Positions 13,328 to 21,129 of a stretch of 33,922 bases of DNA are shown here, piece after piece. Every line of letters begins with the position of its first letter. The first letter of the stretch is position 1. The position numbers were made by a program, and so were the translations under genes. The notes under the pieces were generated by a model. It ran no database searches. It was given only the letters and a program-made list of their open reading frames with translations, and was not told where the DNA came from. This DNA comes from Candidatus Omnitrophota bacterium (lineage in GTDB: Bacteria > Omnitrophota > JACPQZ01): assembly GCA_016190205.1 (NCBI GenBank), contig JACPQZ010000045.1:1-33922 (forward strand), in the 5' to 3' direction.

Positions 13328-14129
13328 CTTACACTGCCACACCTTGTATTCGGACGGCACCTTTAGCCCGGCTCAGGTCTTCGAGCGCGCGCGGGACGAG
13401 GGTCTTGAGGCCGTAGCCATCACCGATCATGACTCGACGGAGGGGCTTTACGAGGCGGATCAAGCGGCCCGGCACTTAGGTCTTGGGCTCATCGCGGGGG
13501 TCGAGATCACAGGCTACGAAGACGGCAGTGAGGTGCACATCCTGGGTCTATTCGTAGACGCGCGGCACAAGCCGCTGGGAAAAAAACTGTTAGAGAGGCG
13601 GACGGCCCGCGTCGAGCGTCTGAAAAAAATGATTCAAAAACTCCGGGAAGAGGGCCACGAAGTGGCGGTCCCGGATGTCCTGGATTTTGTGGGCCCGGGC
13701 GCCGTAGGAAGGCTCCACCTGGCGCGCTTTTTGGTAGAGAAGGGGATTGTCAAAGACGTCACCGCGGCCTTTAAAAGGTTTCTGGCGACCGGGGCCGCGT
13801 GCTATGTCCCCAACGCCGGTTTTCCGGCCGAAGACGCGATCAGGCTTATTCATGAGGCGGGGGGGATTTCCATTCTGGCGCATCCGGGCTTAAATCACCG
13901 GGACGATTTGATCGCACCTCTAAAAGAGATGGGTTTGATGGGGATAGAAGTCTATCATACGGGGCACGACTCAAGGACCGAGGCGCGATATCTAAAGCTC
14001 GCGAGGCAGCTGGGGCTCGCCGTAAGTGCCGGCTCCGACTGCCATGGGCTGGCCAAGGGCAGGCCCGTTTTGGGGACCAAGCGCATCTCCATGCACGAAC
14101 TGGAAAACTTAAGGGCTCACTGTGGCTAG
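13305..14129 (+). CDS. PHP-domain phosphoesterase (YciV/RnaAM-like)
   Basis: The 274-aa product has the full PHP metal set: DLHCHTLYSDG near the N-terminus, ITDHDSTEG, the Glu of AGVEITG, ISILAHPG and AGSDCHG at the C-terminus. The insert between strands (GRLHLARFLVEKG) is that of the YciV group, which removes phosphates from 3',5'-nucleoside bisphosphates or trims RNA 5' ends. GTG start inside the nusB end, with GAGGT upstream; the end overlaps ribD by 8 nt. Its place in a riboflavin operon may reflect nothing more than transcriptional packing. Confidence 0.85.
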   Translation: MPNNGGADLHCHTLYSDGTFSPAQVFERARDEGLEAVAITDHDSTEGLYEADQAARHLGLGLIAGVEITGYEDGSEVHILGLFVDARHKPLGKKLLERRTARVERLKKMIQKLREEGHEVAVPDVLDFVGPGAVGRLHLARFLVEKGIVKDVTAAFKRFLATGAACYVPNAGFPAEDAIRLIHEAGGISILAHPGLNHRDDLIAPLKEMGLMGIEVYHTGHDSRTEARYLKLARQLGLAVSAGSDCHGLAKGRPVLGTKRISMHELENLRAHCG

Positions 14130-15306
14130 ATTAAAACACGCGTCATTTGAAGAAGATTTCTTATTTATGCAAAAGTCCCTGGGGCTTGCTCGGAAAAGCC
14201 TGGGGCACACGAGTCCCAATCCGGCCGTCGGCGCCCTCGTAGCCCGCGGCGGACGTGTGCTCGGGCAGGGTTACCACAAGGCCGCAGGCGAGGCCCACGC
14301 GGAGCGGGAGGCCCTCGCGGCCGCGGGCAAGAAGGCCCAGGGGGGCACGCTCTATGTGACCTTGGAGCCCTGTTCCTCGTGGGGGCGCACCCCTCCCTGT
14401 ACAGATGCCATCATTGAGGCGGGCATTCGCAGGGTCGTATATGCGGCGCGCGATCCGAATCCCCAAAACCGCGGGAAGGCGGCGGCCATCTTGAAGAAGC
14501 GCGGGATTCAAGTGACAGAGGGCGTTTGCGAAGCAGAGGCCGTACTCCTCATAGAAGCGTTTGTTAAATTTATTAAAACAGGGAGGCCCTTTGTTATTAT
14601 AAAGGTCGCCCAGAGCCTGGACGGACGCCTCGCTACCCGCACCGGAGACTCCAAATGGATCTCAGATGAGGAGGCCCGCCGTTATGGGCATATATTAAGG
14701 AGCCGGGCCGACGCGGTTCTGGTGGGCGTTAACACCGTTTTAAAAGACAATCCCCGCCTTAACGCGCGCTTAAACGAGGAGTCCGGGCCCCATCCGCGGC
14801 GCATCATTTTGGATTCCACGCTTCGCATCCCGCTCAACGCGGCCGTGGTTTCAGGCGAGTTTGCCAAAACCACGATCGTCGCGACCACCAAGCAAGCCTC
14901 TTTTGAAAAGGCCCGCACGCTGATAGAACACGGCGTCAAGGTCCTGACCATCGATTCGGATAACGGCAAGATTGATCTCAAAGCCCTCCTGGGGGTCTTG
15001 GGGGCGCTTGAGATCACACACATCTTGGTAGAGGGCGGGCCCGAAGTCATCACCTCGTTTCTGGAAGAGGGCCTGGCAGACAAGGTGGTGGTAATCCTTG
15101 CTCCCATCCTTATCGGCGGCCAAGGTGCGCCGCACCTTTGGCAGGGACAGGGTGTAGAGCGCGTCGATGAGGCCGTGCATCTTCAATCCGTCCGGCAGCA
15201 CATGATCGGGCGTGACCTGGTGATCGAGGGCTATCCTGTGTATCCTTCGCTAAAACCCCGCAGGGCGGGCTCCCCCTCGCCCGGGGCAAGGAAGGCTCAT
15301 GTTTAG
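14122..15306 (+). CDS. ribD: Bifunctional diaminohydroxyphosphoribosylaminopyrimidine deaminase / reductase
   Basis: The N-terminal zinc deaminase domain has TSPNPAVGALV, GEAHAEREAL and PCSSWGRTPPCTDAI (residues about 30-110). The C-terminal reductase (from about 150) has KVAQSLDGRLATRTGDSKWI, RSRADAVLVGVNTVLKDNP and HILVEGGPEVITSFLEEGLADK. Together they carry out steps two and three of the pyrimidine branch. GTG start within the PHP gene end. The last 20 residues are a loose basic tail (KPRRAGSPSPGARKAHV) that spans the ribE ribosome site. Confidence 0.94.
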   Translation: MARLKHASFEEDFLFMQKSLGLARKSLGHTSPNPAVGALVARGGRVLGQGYHKAAGEAHAEREALAAAGKKAQGGTLYVTLEPCSSWGRTPPCTDAIIEAGIRRVVYAARDPNPQNRGKAAAILKKRGIQVTEGVCEAEAVLLIEAFVKFIKTGRPFVIIKVAQSLDGRLATRTGDSKWISDEEARRYGHILRSRADAVLVGVNTVLKDNPRLNARLNEESGPHPRRIILDSTLRIPLNAAVVSGEFAKTTIVATTKQASFEKARTLIEHGVKVLTIDSDNGKIDLKALLGVLGALEITHILVEGGPEVITSFLEEGLADKVVVILAPILIGGQGAPHLWQGQGVERVDEAVHLQSVRQHMIGRDLVIEGYPVYPSLKPRRAGSPSPGARKAHV

Positions 15307-15955
15307 CGGAATCGTCCGGACGGTCGGCACTGTGGATTCCCTGATGCGGATAGGAAGGTCGGGCGCGGAGTTGGCTGTTAAGGTCTACGGAACGAACCCT
15401 TTTCCGGAGCTTGAGTGCGGGGAGAGCATTGCTGTGAATGGAGCATGCCTTACGGTTGCGGCCATCAAAGGCGAAGTCCTCCATTTGGACTTGATGGCGC
15501 CAACCCTTGAAAAGACCAACTTGGGCTGTCTTAACCCGGGGGACCTCGTCAATCTGGAACCGGCGCTTCGGGTGGGGGACCCCCTGGGCGGGCATTTCGT
15601 CAGCGGCCACATCGACGGAACGAGTGAGATACGCGAGATCCGGAAAGAAGGGGAAACGACCTACCTGGATTTGACGGCCGGGGGCCAACTGCTGGACGGC
15701 CTTATCCCGCAGGGCTCCGTGGCCATTGATGGGGTGAGTCTGACGGTGGCCTCCCTTGAGCCGGAAGGGTTTACCGTGGGCCTTATTCCTTTCACTCTTG
15801 CCCGAACCACTCTATCTTTCAAGAAGGCCGGAGAAGTGCTCAATATCGAACTCGACATGATCGGCAAATACCTTCGGCAGTTCGCCGCCCGCCAGTCTTC
15901 CGGAACCAGTCCCATCACCCCCGAGTTTTTGAAGGAACACGGTTTTCTAACATGA
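15299..15955 (+). CDS. ribE: Riboflavin synthase alpha chain
   Basis: The 218-aa product contains the two tandem lumazine-binding domains: MFSGIV start, CGESIAVNGACLTV, LEKTNLGCLNPGDLVNLEPA and GGHFVSGHIDG in the first; IDGVSLTVASL, LARTTLSFKKAGEVLNIELD in the second. It dismutates two lumazines to riboflavin, the last step of the operon's pathway. The ATG overlaps the ribD stop. The operon thus contains every dedicated riboflavin enzyme except the phosphatase, which is commonly encoded elsewhere; FMN/FAD kinase genes are absent from the window. Confidence 0.94.
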   Translation: MFSGIVRTVGTVDSLMRIGRSGAELAVKVYGTNPFPELECGESIAVNGACLTVAAIKGEVLHLDLMAPTLEKTNLGCLNPGDLVNLEPALRVGDPLGGHFVSGHIDGTSEIREIRKEGETTYLDLTAGGQLLDGLIPQGSVAIDGVSLTVASLEPEGFTVGLIPFTLARTTLSFKKAGEVLNIELDMIGKYLRQFAARQSSGTSPITPEFLKEHGFLT

Positions 15956-15982
15956 CTTTTTAACAGGAGGAACAAACCGTCC

Positions 15983-17959
15983 ATGTGGATACCTCTGTAT
16001 TCAAGCCTCATCGCCCTGGGAACTTTGGTTATACTCGCCCTGATTGTTCTAAGACAGGACCCCGGCAACCGCACCATGCAGGATATCTCCCGCCGCATCG
16101 AGAGGGGGGCGATGGCCTTTCTGAGGCGGGAATACGGAACCATTTGTATAGCCGCGCTCATCGTTTTCACGCTGCTCCTTTTTGTCAAGGTTCAGACGGC
16201 TGTCGCCTTCATATTGGGGTCGAGCGCGAGCGGGCTCGCAGGTTTCATCGGCATGTGGATGGCGACCAAGAGCAATGCCCGCACAACCCAGGCGGCCACA
16301 CGGTCGACGGACCAGGCCCTGTTCGTTGCCTTTACGGGGGGGTCGGTTATGGGGATGGCGGTGGTGGGGCTCGCCCTCCTTGGGATTTACATAGTATTCA
16401 CCCGCCTGAACCCTGAGAGCCTCACCGGCTACGCCCTGGGCGCCTCCTTCATTGCCCTTTTTGCACGTGTAGGCGGGGGGATCTACACCAAATCCGCCGA
16501 CATGGGCGCGGACTTGGTGGGAAAGGTGGAAAAAGATCTTCCTGAAGATGATCCGCGCAACCCCGCTGCGATCGCCGACAACGTGGGCGACAACGTGGGC
16601 GACGTGGCCGGGCTTGGGGCCGATATCCTGGAATCTTTTGTGGGCTCGGTAGTCGCGGGCATCATCCTCATGGTAGGCATCAGCATGGAGCTCATGCGGA
16701 TTCCGCTTATGATTGCAGGTGCGGGAATCATCGCGTCCATCATCGGGATTTTTGCGGTTCAGGTCATGCGGGGTATCTCGGCTCAAAAGCAGCTTATGAC
16801 CGGATCCCTCTTGGCTACGGTGCTAACGGCGGTGGCCTCTTATTTTATTTTCCGTAACTTTGGCGTGGAGTTTATGGGGTTTAAGGGCATTTATGGACCT
16901 TATATCGCCCTCATGACGGGTCTCGTTTCCGGAGTGGTCGTAGGCTTCACGAGTGAGTTCTACACCTCGAACCGCTACGCCCCGACGCGGAAACTTGCGG
17001 AGAGTTGTCAATCAGGTGCGATGGTGGCTGTCGTAAATGGTCTCGCCGTAGGGATGGCCTCCACGGCCATCCCTATTGTTACGATCGGCGTATCCATTCT
17101 CGTTTCGTATCACTACTCCGGCCTTTACGGGGTGGCCATGGCGGCCCTGGGGATGCTGGCCGTAACGGGATTTACCGTCTCCATGGATGCCTACGGTCCT
17201 ATCGCGGACAATGCCGCCGGAATCAGCGAGATGAGCAAGCTGGATAAGGAGGTACGGACCAGAGTGAGCGCACTGGACGCAGTCGGAAACACGACCGCCG
17301 CCATAGGAAAAGGCTTCGCTATCGGAAGCGCTGCCTTCGCCACATTGGGCCTATTTGCCGCCTATACCCAGACAGCCCGGCTCGGAACGATCGACGTCTT
17401 AAACCCGGTGGTCATCGTGGGAATTTGCATCGGGGCCATGCTGCCCTATCTTATCAGCTCGGTCCTCTTCGCAGGCGTCTCGGGCGGCGCATACGAGATG
17501 GTTAAAGAAGTCCAGCGGCAGTTTAAGGAAAGGCCCGGAATCCTGAAAGGCGGCGAAGAGCCCGATTCGGACCGGTGCATTGATATCAGCACGCGGGCGG
17601 CTTTGAAATCCATGCTCAAACCCGGTCTTATCGTGGTCATGTCCCCGGTCATCATGGGTTTTGTCTTAGGGTCGGCGGCCCTGGCAGGCTTCCTTTTGGG
17701 CGCCCTCTCCACAGGCATCCCGCTCGCGCTGCAGATGGGTAATTCGGGCGGCTCCATGGATAATGCCAAGAAATACATCGAGGAGGGCCATTTCGGGGGC
17801 AAGGGCTCCGACGCGCATCACGCGGCCGTCGTGGGGGACTGCGTGGGGGACCCCTTGAAAGACACCGTAGGCCCGTCCATCAACATACTGCTTAAACTCA
17901 TGAGTATCATCTCCCTCGTCCTCGCGGCGCACTTTCCGGCCAATGGACTGTTTCATTAA
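15983..17959 (+). CDS. hppA: Membrane-bound ion-pumping pyrophosphatase, K+-dependent type
   Basis: The 658-aa polytopic protein hydrolyses pyrophosphate to pump H+ or Na+. Substrate motifs: GGGIYTKSADMGADLVGKVE, DDPRNPAAIADNVGDNVGD, MDAYGPIADNAAGISEM and the C-terminal SDAHHAAVVGDCVGDPLKDT. GNTTAAIGKGFA has Ala where K+-independent enzymes have Lys, so this is a K+-dependent type; the pumped ion cannot be told from the motifs. AGGAGG lies about 12 nt before the ATG. It follows ribE by 27 nt and may be in the same transcript. About 16 TM segments, usual length. Confidence 0.94.
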   Translation: MWIPLYSSLIALGTLVILALIVLRQDPGNRTMQDISRRIERGAMAFLRREYGTICIAALIVFTLLLFVKVQTAVAFILGSSASGLAGFIGMWMATKSNARTTQAATRSTDQALFVAFTGGSVMGMAVVGLALLGIYIVFTRLNPESLTGYALGASFIALFARVGGGIYTKSADMGADLVGKVEKDLPEDDPRNPAAIADNVGDNVGDVAGLGADILESFVGSVVAGIILMVGISMELMRIPLMIAGAGIIASIIGIFAVQVMRGISAQKQLMTGSLLATVLTAVASYFIFRNFGVEFMGFKGIYGPYIALMTGLVSGVVVGFTSEFYTSNRYAPTRKLAESCQSGAMVAVVNGLAVGMASTAIPIVTIGVSILVSYHYSGLYGVAMAALGMLAVTGFTVSMDAYGPIADNAAGISEMSKLDKEVRTRVSALDAVGNTTAAIGKGFAIGSAAFATLGLFAAYTQTARLGTIDVLNPVVIVGICIGAMLPYLISSVLFAGVSGGAYEMVKEVQRQFKERPGILKGGEEPDSDRCIDISTRAALKSMLKPGLIVVMSPVIMGFVLGSAALAGFLLGALSTGIPLALQMGNSGGSMDNAKKYIEEGHFGGKGSDAHHAAVVGDCVGDPLKDTVGPSINILLKLMSIISLVLAAHFPANGLFH

Positions 17960-17971
17960 CCGTCTCATTCC

Positions 17972-18604
17972 ATGCTCTTATTGTTAGCACGTCACGGAGA
18001 GACCGACTGGCTTCCTGAATACAGGTATCAGGGCTCTACGGATGTTCCCCTCAATGAAAAGGGGAGGCATCAGACCCAATGTCTTGTGCGGCATCTCGCC
18101 TCGTTTGCCCCCGCCGCAGTTTACACATCGCCCAAATCTCGGACGCGCGACGCGGCCCAGGGACTTGCAAGCCTGGCAGGCATCCCGTTAAAAATCGACG
18201 AGCGGCTTGTCGAGCGGCACTTTGGGGAGTGGGAAGGTTTGACCTGGGATGAGATTCAGGCCCGCTATCCGCAGGAGGTGGGCCGTTACCGGGACGGAGC
18301 GGCGGAATTTTCTCCACAAGGGGGAGAGACGCTTAAGCAAGTCTTGTCTCGCTGGCAGTCCTTCTTAAAAGATCTCATTGCCGGGCATCAGGAAGAGACC
18401 GTGGCTGTCATGTCTCACGGAGGATTCATCCGTGTGGCTATCCTGGATGTGCTGCGGTCGCCCCTGACCACCTTTCACAAAATACAGCAGGACCCGGGTG
18501 CCGTAAACGTCATCCGGGGGGACGAGGCTTTCCTGCGCGTCATGCTCTTAAACTCAACCGGCCACTTGGTGGAAAACGGCGTCTCATGGCGGAGCCAGTT
18601 TTAA
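17972..18604 (+). CDS. Histidine phosphatase family protein (phosphoglycerate mutase / alpha-ribazole phosphatase-like)
   Basis: The 210-aa product has the phosphorylated His motif LARHGETDW (residues 6-14), the second Arg region SPKSRTRDAAQGLA, the acidic ERHFGEWEGLTWDEI and the second His in AVMSHGGFIRVAIL. The pattern is that of small-molecule phosphatases such as CobC or PhoE rather than a glycolytic mutase. It follows hppA by 12 nt and overlaps the ferredoxin gene. In other genomes a CobC-like enzyme beside a [2Fe-2S] ferredoxin hints at corrinoid metabolism, but no other cobalamin gene is here. Confidence 0.85.
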   Translation: MLLLLARHGETDWLPEYRYQGSTDVPLNEKGRHQTQCLVRHLASFAPAAVYTSPKSRTRDAAQGLASLAGIPLKIDERLVERHFGEWEGLTWDEIQARYPQEVGRYRDGAAEFSPQGGETLKQVLSRWQSFLKDLIAGHQEETVAVMSHGGFIRVAILDVLRSPLTTFHKIQQDPGAVNVIRGDEAFLRVMLLNSTGHLVENGVSWRSQF

Positions 18605-18909
18605 AACCGTACCGAAAGCAGATCCTCGTCTGCACGGGCCCCCGTTGTGCCCCGGACACGTCCCCCGAACTCTATCAGTATCTTAAGAAAAGGCTGATCG
18701 AGAAAGGTCTCTACCATGAGGACGATAAGCGCGTAGCGCGCGTCCAGTGTAACTGTTTTGGGGTTTGTACGGGAGGGCCGATTCTCGCCGTTCAACCCGA
18801 TGGGATCTGGTATCACGGTGTCACGAAAGAAAAGCTCGAAGAAATTCTGGCGCGCCACATTGAACAGGGGGAACCGGTAGAAAAATACATATTTCATCGA
18901 GCTAGCTAA
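18586..18909 (+). CDS. Thioredoxin-like [2Fe-2S] ferredoxin
   Basis: The 107-aa product has four Cys arranged for a [2Fe-2S] cluster in a thioredoxin fold: CTGPRC near the N-terminus and CNCFGVCTGGP in the middle, followed by the usual PILAVQPDGIWYHGVTKEKL strand and helix and EILARHI. Proteins of this family (Shethna-type, NuoE-like) carry single electrons or serve assembly roles. The ATG lies 19 nt inside the phosphatase gene, so the two are coupled. An extra Cys (CNC) adjoins the third ligand. Confidence 0.87.
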   Translation: MAEPVLKPYRKQILVCTGPRCAPDTSPELYQYLKKRLIEKGLYHEDDKRVARVQCNCFGVCTGGPILAVQPDGIWYHGVTKEKLEEILARHIEQGEPVEKYIFHRAS

Positions 18910-19001
18910 CGTAACCTATTGTAAATACAGATGATAAAACATAGCAAAAGTTTGCTAAAAGCCAACGCAGAGGGCATACTTGTTTGGAAGGAGACCCTGC
19001 T

Positions 19002-19109
19002 ATGCGAAAGGCTTTGTTGTATCTTCTGCTACTCATCGGCTTTAGATTTAGTGCCAGGAAGGTGATTCGCACCCTCGGTGATAACTTTCCGGTTTTCCCC
19101 AAGCTCTAG
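19002..19109 (+). CDS. Putative 35-aa peptide with hydrophobic N-terminus
   Basis: ATG 19002 is preceded at 8 nt by AAGGAG (18988-18993), a better ribosome site than many genes here have. The peptide begins MRKALLYLLLLIGFRF and continues with a basic stretch (SARKVIRTLG), so it could be a one-segment membrane peptide or a leader. Upstream lies a palindrome TAGCAAA-AG-TTTGCTA (18942-18957). A promoter and terminator-like hairpin follow at 19124-19180. No family was recognised; the rest of 18910-19214 holds no other gene. Confidence 0.38.
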   Translation: MRKALLYLLLLIGFRFSARKVIRTLGDNFPVFPKL

Positions 19110-19123
19110 ATTCTCGGTTAACA

Positions 19124-19152
19124 TTGAGAGTATAAGGAAAGCCTAATATAAT
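19124..19152 (+). promoter_or_regulatory. Promoter of the zinc-ribbon membrane protein gene
   Basis: TTGAGA (19124-19129), 17 bp, perfect TATAAT (19147-19152). Transcription would start near 19159, at the end of the left arm of the hairpin at 19153-19174. Confidence 0.6.
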
Positions 19153-19180
19153 ATCCCCCGAGTCTAAGGGGGATTTGTTT
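19153..19180 (+). terminator. Terminator-like hairpin overlapping the downstream promoter
   Basis: ATCCCCC (19153-19159) pairs with GGGGGAT (19168-19174) around an 8-nt loop, followed by TTGTTTTG. Read-through transcripts from upstream form the whole stem. Transcripts from the promoter at 19124-19152 start after most of the left arm and would escape it. Confidence 0.6.
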
Positions 19181-19214
19181 TGCCTGCTTTCTTCTCCTTA
19201 AGTGAGGTGCGTTC

Positions 19215-19949
19215 ATGAAAAAATGCCCGTTTTGCGCTGAAGATATCCAGGACGCGGCTTTAGTTTGTAAACACTGCGGCAGAGACTTGAACCGCACGAC
19301 TACAGGCACAGGGCGGGGACTCCAGGCCGTGCTTTATGCAGGGGTCCTGGCCGCATTTCTCTCGTTCTTTTTGCCTTTGGCCTCGTTCCGCCTGCCGGTA
19401 GTGGGGCCCCTTCCAGTTACAGCCTTCGGTATCATCCGCGAGCTTGTTTCCGCACGGGGGACTCCACCGCACGAGGACACGAGGGCAAGTCGCGAGACAC
19501 AGAAAAAAGGCGAGGGGGCGGGGATCCGGGACATCAAGGACATGCTGGCGCGCGAGGTGCGCGGCATCCCCAAGCGCACGGCTCATCCCAAATACCTCCT
19601 CATTCCGCCGAGTTTGATCGCGGGGGCGGTAGCCCATGCACTCATACCGCTTTTACTCATTTCCATTCTCTTGCGCGCCGATCGCCTGACCCAGACCCTG
19701 GCCCTGTGCGCGTGCCTTTTCACGGGCTTTCTCTGGGTGGGAATTTTCTTGATAGGAGACTTGCTTCAACTTTCCCTAGACACAGCCCTGGGGGAGCTCA
19801 AGGAGCAGCCCCTCTTCGGCCTGGCGCAGGTCTTTACGCAGAAAATAACTGTTGAGCCCGGGGCGGCCCTCAAAGTGCTCCTCGGGGCCACGGCCTTCAT
19901 CCTTGTGGGGAGCTGGGTCAGGCGCCGGTTTTTAGCCTCCCGCTCGTGA
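19215..19949 (+). CDS. Zinc-ribbon membrane protein of unknown function
   Basis: The N-terminus is a compact zinc ribbon with two CxxC pairs ([20 protein letters not shown], residues 2-21). A TM segment follows (about 37-57), then a charged, probably extramembrane stretch of about 75 residues, two or three TM segments (about 135-185) and a final TM before a basic end (RRRFLASRS). Such ribbon-plus-TM proteins are common in uncultured lineages without assigned function. It is preceded by its own promoter and hairpin, with GTGAGGTG upstream of the ATG. Confidence 0.7.
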   Translation: MKKCPFCAEDIQDAALVCKHCGRDLNRTTTGTGRGLQAVLYAGVLAAFLSFFLPLASFRLPVVGPLPVTAFGIIRELVSARGTPPHEDTRASRETQKKGEGAGIRDIKDMLAREVRGIPKRTAHPKYLLIPPSLIAGAVAHALIPLLLISILLRADRLTQTLALCACLFTGFLWVGIFLIGDLLQLSLDTALGELKEQPLFGLAQVFTQKITVEPGAALKVLLGATAFILVGSWVRRRFLASRS

Positions 19950-19976
19950 GTTCGCCGCTCAAGCTTCTTCTATTCC

Positions 19977-20324
19977 ATGTCACCTATAGCCCTCTCGCTC
20001 GTTGAGCGCGGCTGGCAGGGGCCGCGCGAGCATGCCTTGAAGCTGGCCGCGAGCGGAACCCCTGTGCTCCTCCTGGTCAAAGGGTATGTGGGAAATGAAA
20101 TCCGCGACCTGATTCAAAAATACGATGGCATCCGCGTCGTATTTGTCCATCACGCGCTCTTTCGCCTGGCCGCGTGGGGGCGTGTTGCCTGGTACTCTTT
20201 CACGGGCCGGCTTAAGATATTAACGGTAACGCGGGAGCGCGCCCTCCGCGAATTCACTCTGTGGTGCCGGCTTTTTCGCGTCGAGACCCACTTCATCCGA
20301 AATGAAAATCGCGTTCGTTTTTGA
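19977..20324 (+). CDS. Hypothetical protein at the head of a glycosyltransferase cluster
   Basis: The 115-aa product has alternating hydrophobic strands and helices (TPVLLLVKGYVGNEIRDLI, GIRVVFVHHALFRLA) like one Rossmann half, so it may be a truncated or split glycosyltransferase N-domain. The start ATG 19977 has no good ribosome site. A GTG at 19946 begins a different short frame (LKLLLFHVTYSPLAR) that resembles a glycosyltransferase start and soon stops, so a frameshift near the start is possible. Its end overlaps the next gene by 23 nt. Confidence 0.5.
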   Translation: MSPIALSLVERGWQGPREHALKLAASGTPVLLLVKGYVGNEIRDLIQKYDGIRVVFVHHALFRLAAWGRVAWYSFTGRLKILTVTRERALREFTLWCRLFRVETHFIRNENRVRF

Positions 20325-21129
20325 CTGGTATCACCGTGACACGGTAGGCAGCTATCTCTTGCGCGCGGCGAAGGCCCTGGGACATGAGGCGGAGCACTTC
20401 TGGCTAAGGAATGCACGGCAAATCCCGCCTGGATTCGATCTTTACCTGCGCGTCGATTTCGGCGACTATACGGAGAAGGACCTTGCCACTTCTCTAAACC
20501 CCGCCGCATTCTACGCGATTGATTCGCACATTCCCAAATCATGGCAAAAGATACTGCGCCTTGCCCCGCGGTATGGAATGGTCTTTTGCGCCCAACGCTG
20601 GGCGGCGGAGCGTCTTCCGAACGGGCGCTGGCTTCCCCTAGGCTGTGACGCGGAACTTCACGCCGGCGAGCCCGCAGAACCCGAATACGACGTGGCCTTC
20701 GTGGGGAGCGACGGGGGGGTGCCGCGGAAATTCATCCTCCAGGCCCTGCGCGAGCGCTATCCCAAAAGCCGGATCGGTCCGGCCCCCCACACCGAGATCG
20801 CTTCTTTATACAACCGCGCGCGAGTGGTCTTTAATTACTCCATCGCAGATGATGTGAATATGCGCGTATTTGAGGCCCTGGCCGCCGGCGCGTGCCTGGT
20901 CACGAACGCGCTCTCACATGACGACCTGAAATGCCTGGGGCTCAAAGAAGAAGAACACCTCGTTTTGTATCGCAGCCCCCGGGAGATTTTTGCTAAGATC
21001 GATGACCTCCTGGCCCAGCCGGAGCGCCGATTAAAGATCGGACGGGCGGGACAGGAGGTTGTCATGAACAAACACACATACGTCCAGAGGATCGAGGAGA
21101 TCGTAAGAATTGCCTGCGCCCCCTTGTGA
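20302..21129 (+). CDS. CgeB-like glycosyltransferase (GT-B fold)
   Basis: The 275-aa product begins MKIAFVFDWYHRDTVGSYLL and has PDxYL/DS-type turns in FYAIDSHIPKSW and FCAQRWAAERLPNG. The C-terminal donor-binding half reads VAFVGSDGGVPRKFILQ, ASLYNRARVVFNYSIADDVN, then MRVFEALAAGACLVTNALSH. The last is the E-containing loop that binds the nucleotide-sugar in CgeB/DUF3880 glycosyltransferases. It probably adds a sugar to a surface glycan. It overlaps its neighbours on both sides, so all four genes of the cluster form one unit. Confidence 0.8.
   Translation: MKIAFVFDWYHRDTVGSYLLRAAKALGHEAEHFWLRNARQIPPGFDLYLRVDFGDYTEKDLATSLNPAAFYAIDSHIPKSWQKILRLAPRYGMVFCAQRWAAERLPNGRWLPLGCDAELHAGEPAEPEYDVAFVGSDGGVPRKFILQALRERYPKSRIGPAPHTEIASLYNRARVVFNYSIADDVNMRVFEALAAGACLVTNALSHDDLKCLGLKEEEHLVLYRSPREIFAKIDDLLAQPERRLKIGRAGQEVVMNKHTYVQRIEEIVRIACAPL

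Noticed and set aside
16049-16786. Long open frame on the minus strand within hppA
   Set aside because: It is the antisense shadow of a GC-rich, strongly coding gene; His/Arg/Asp-rich composition and no domain.
18960-19010. c-di-GMP (GEMM-like) riboswitch suggested by CGCAGAGGGCATAC and GCGAAAGGC
   Set aside because: The conserved GEMM-I blocks do not follow in order and no proper three-way fold could be drawn.
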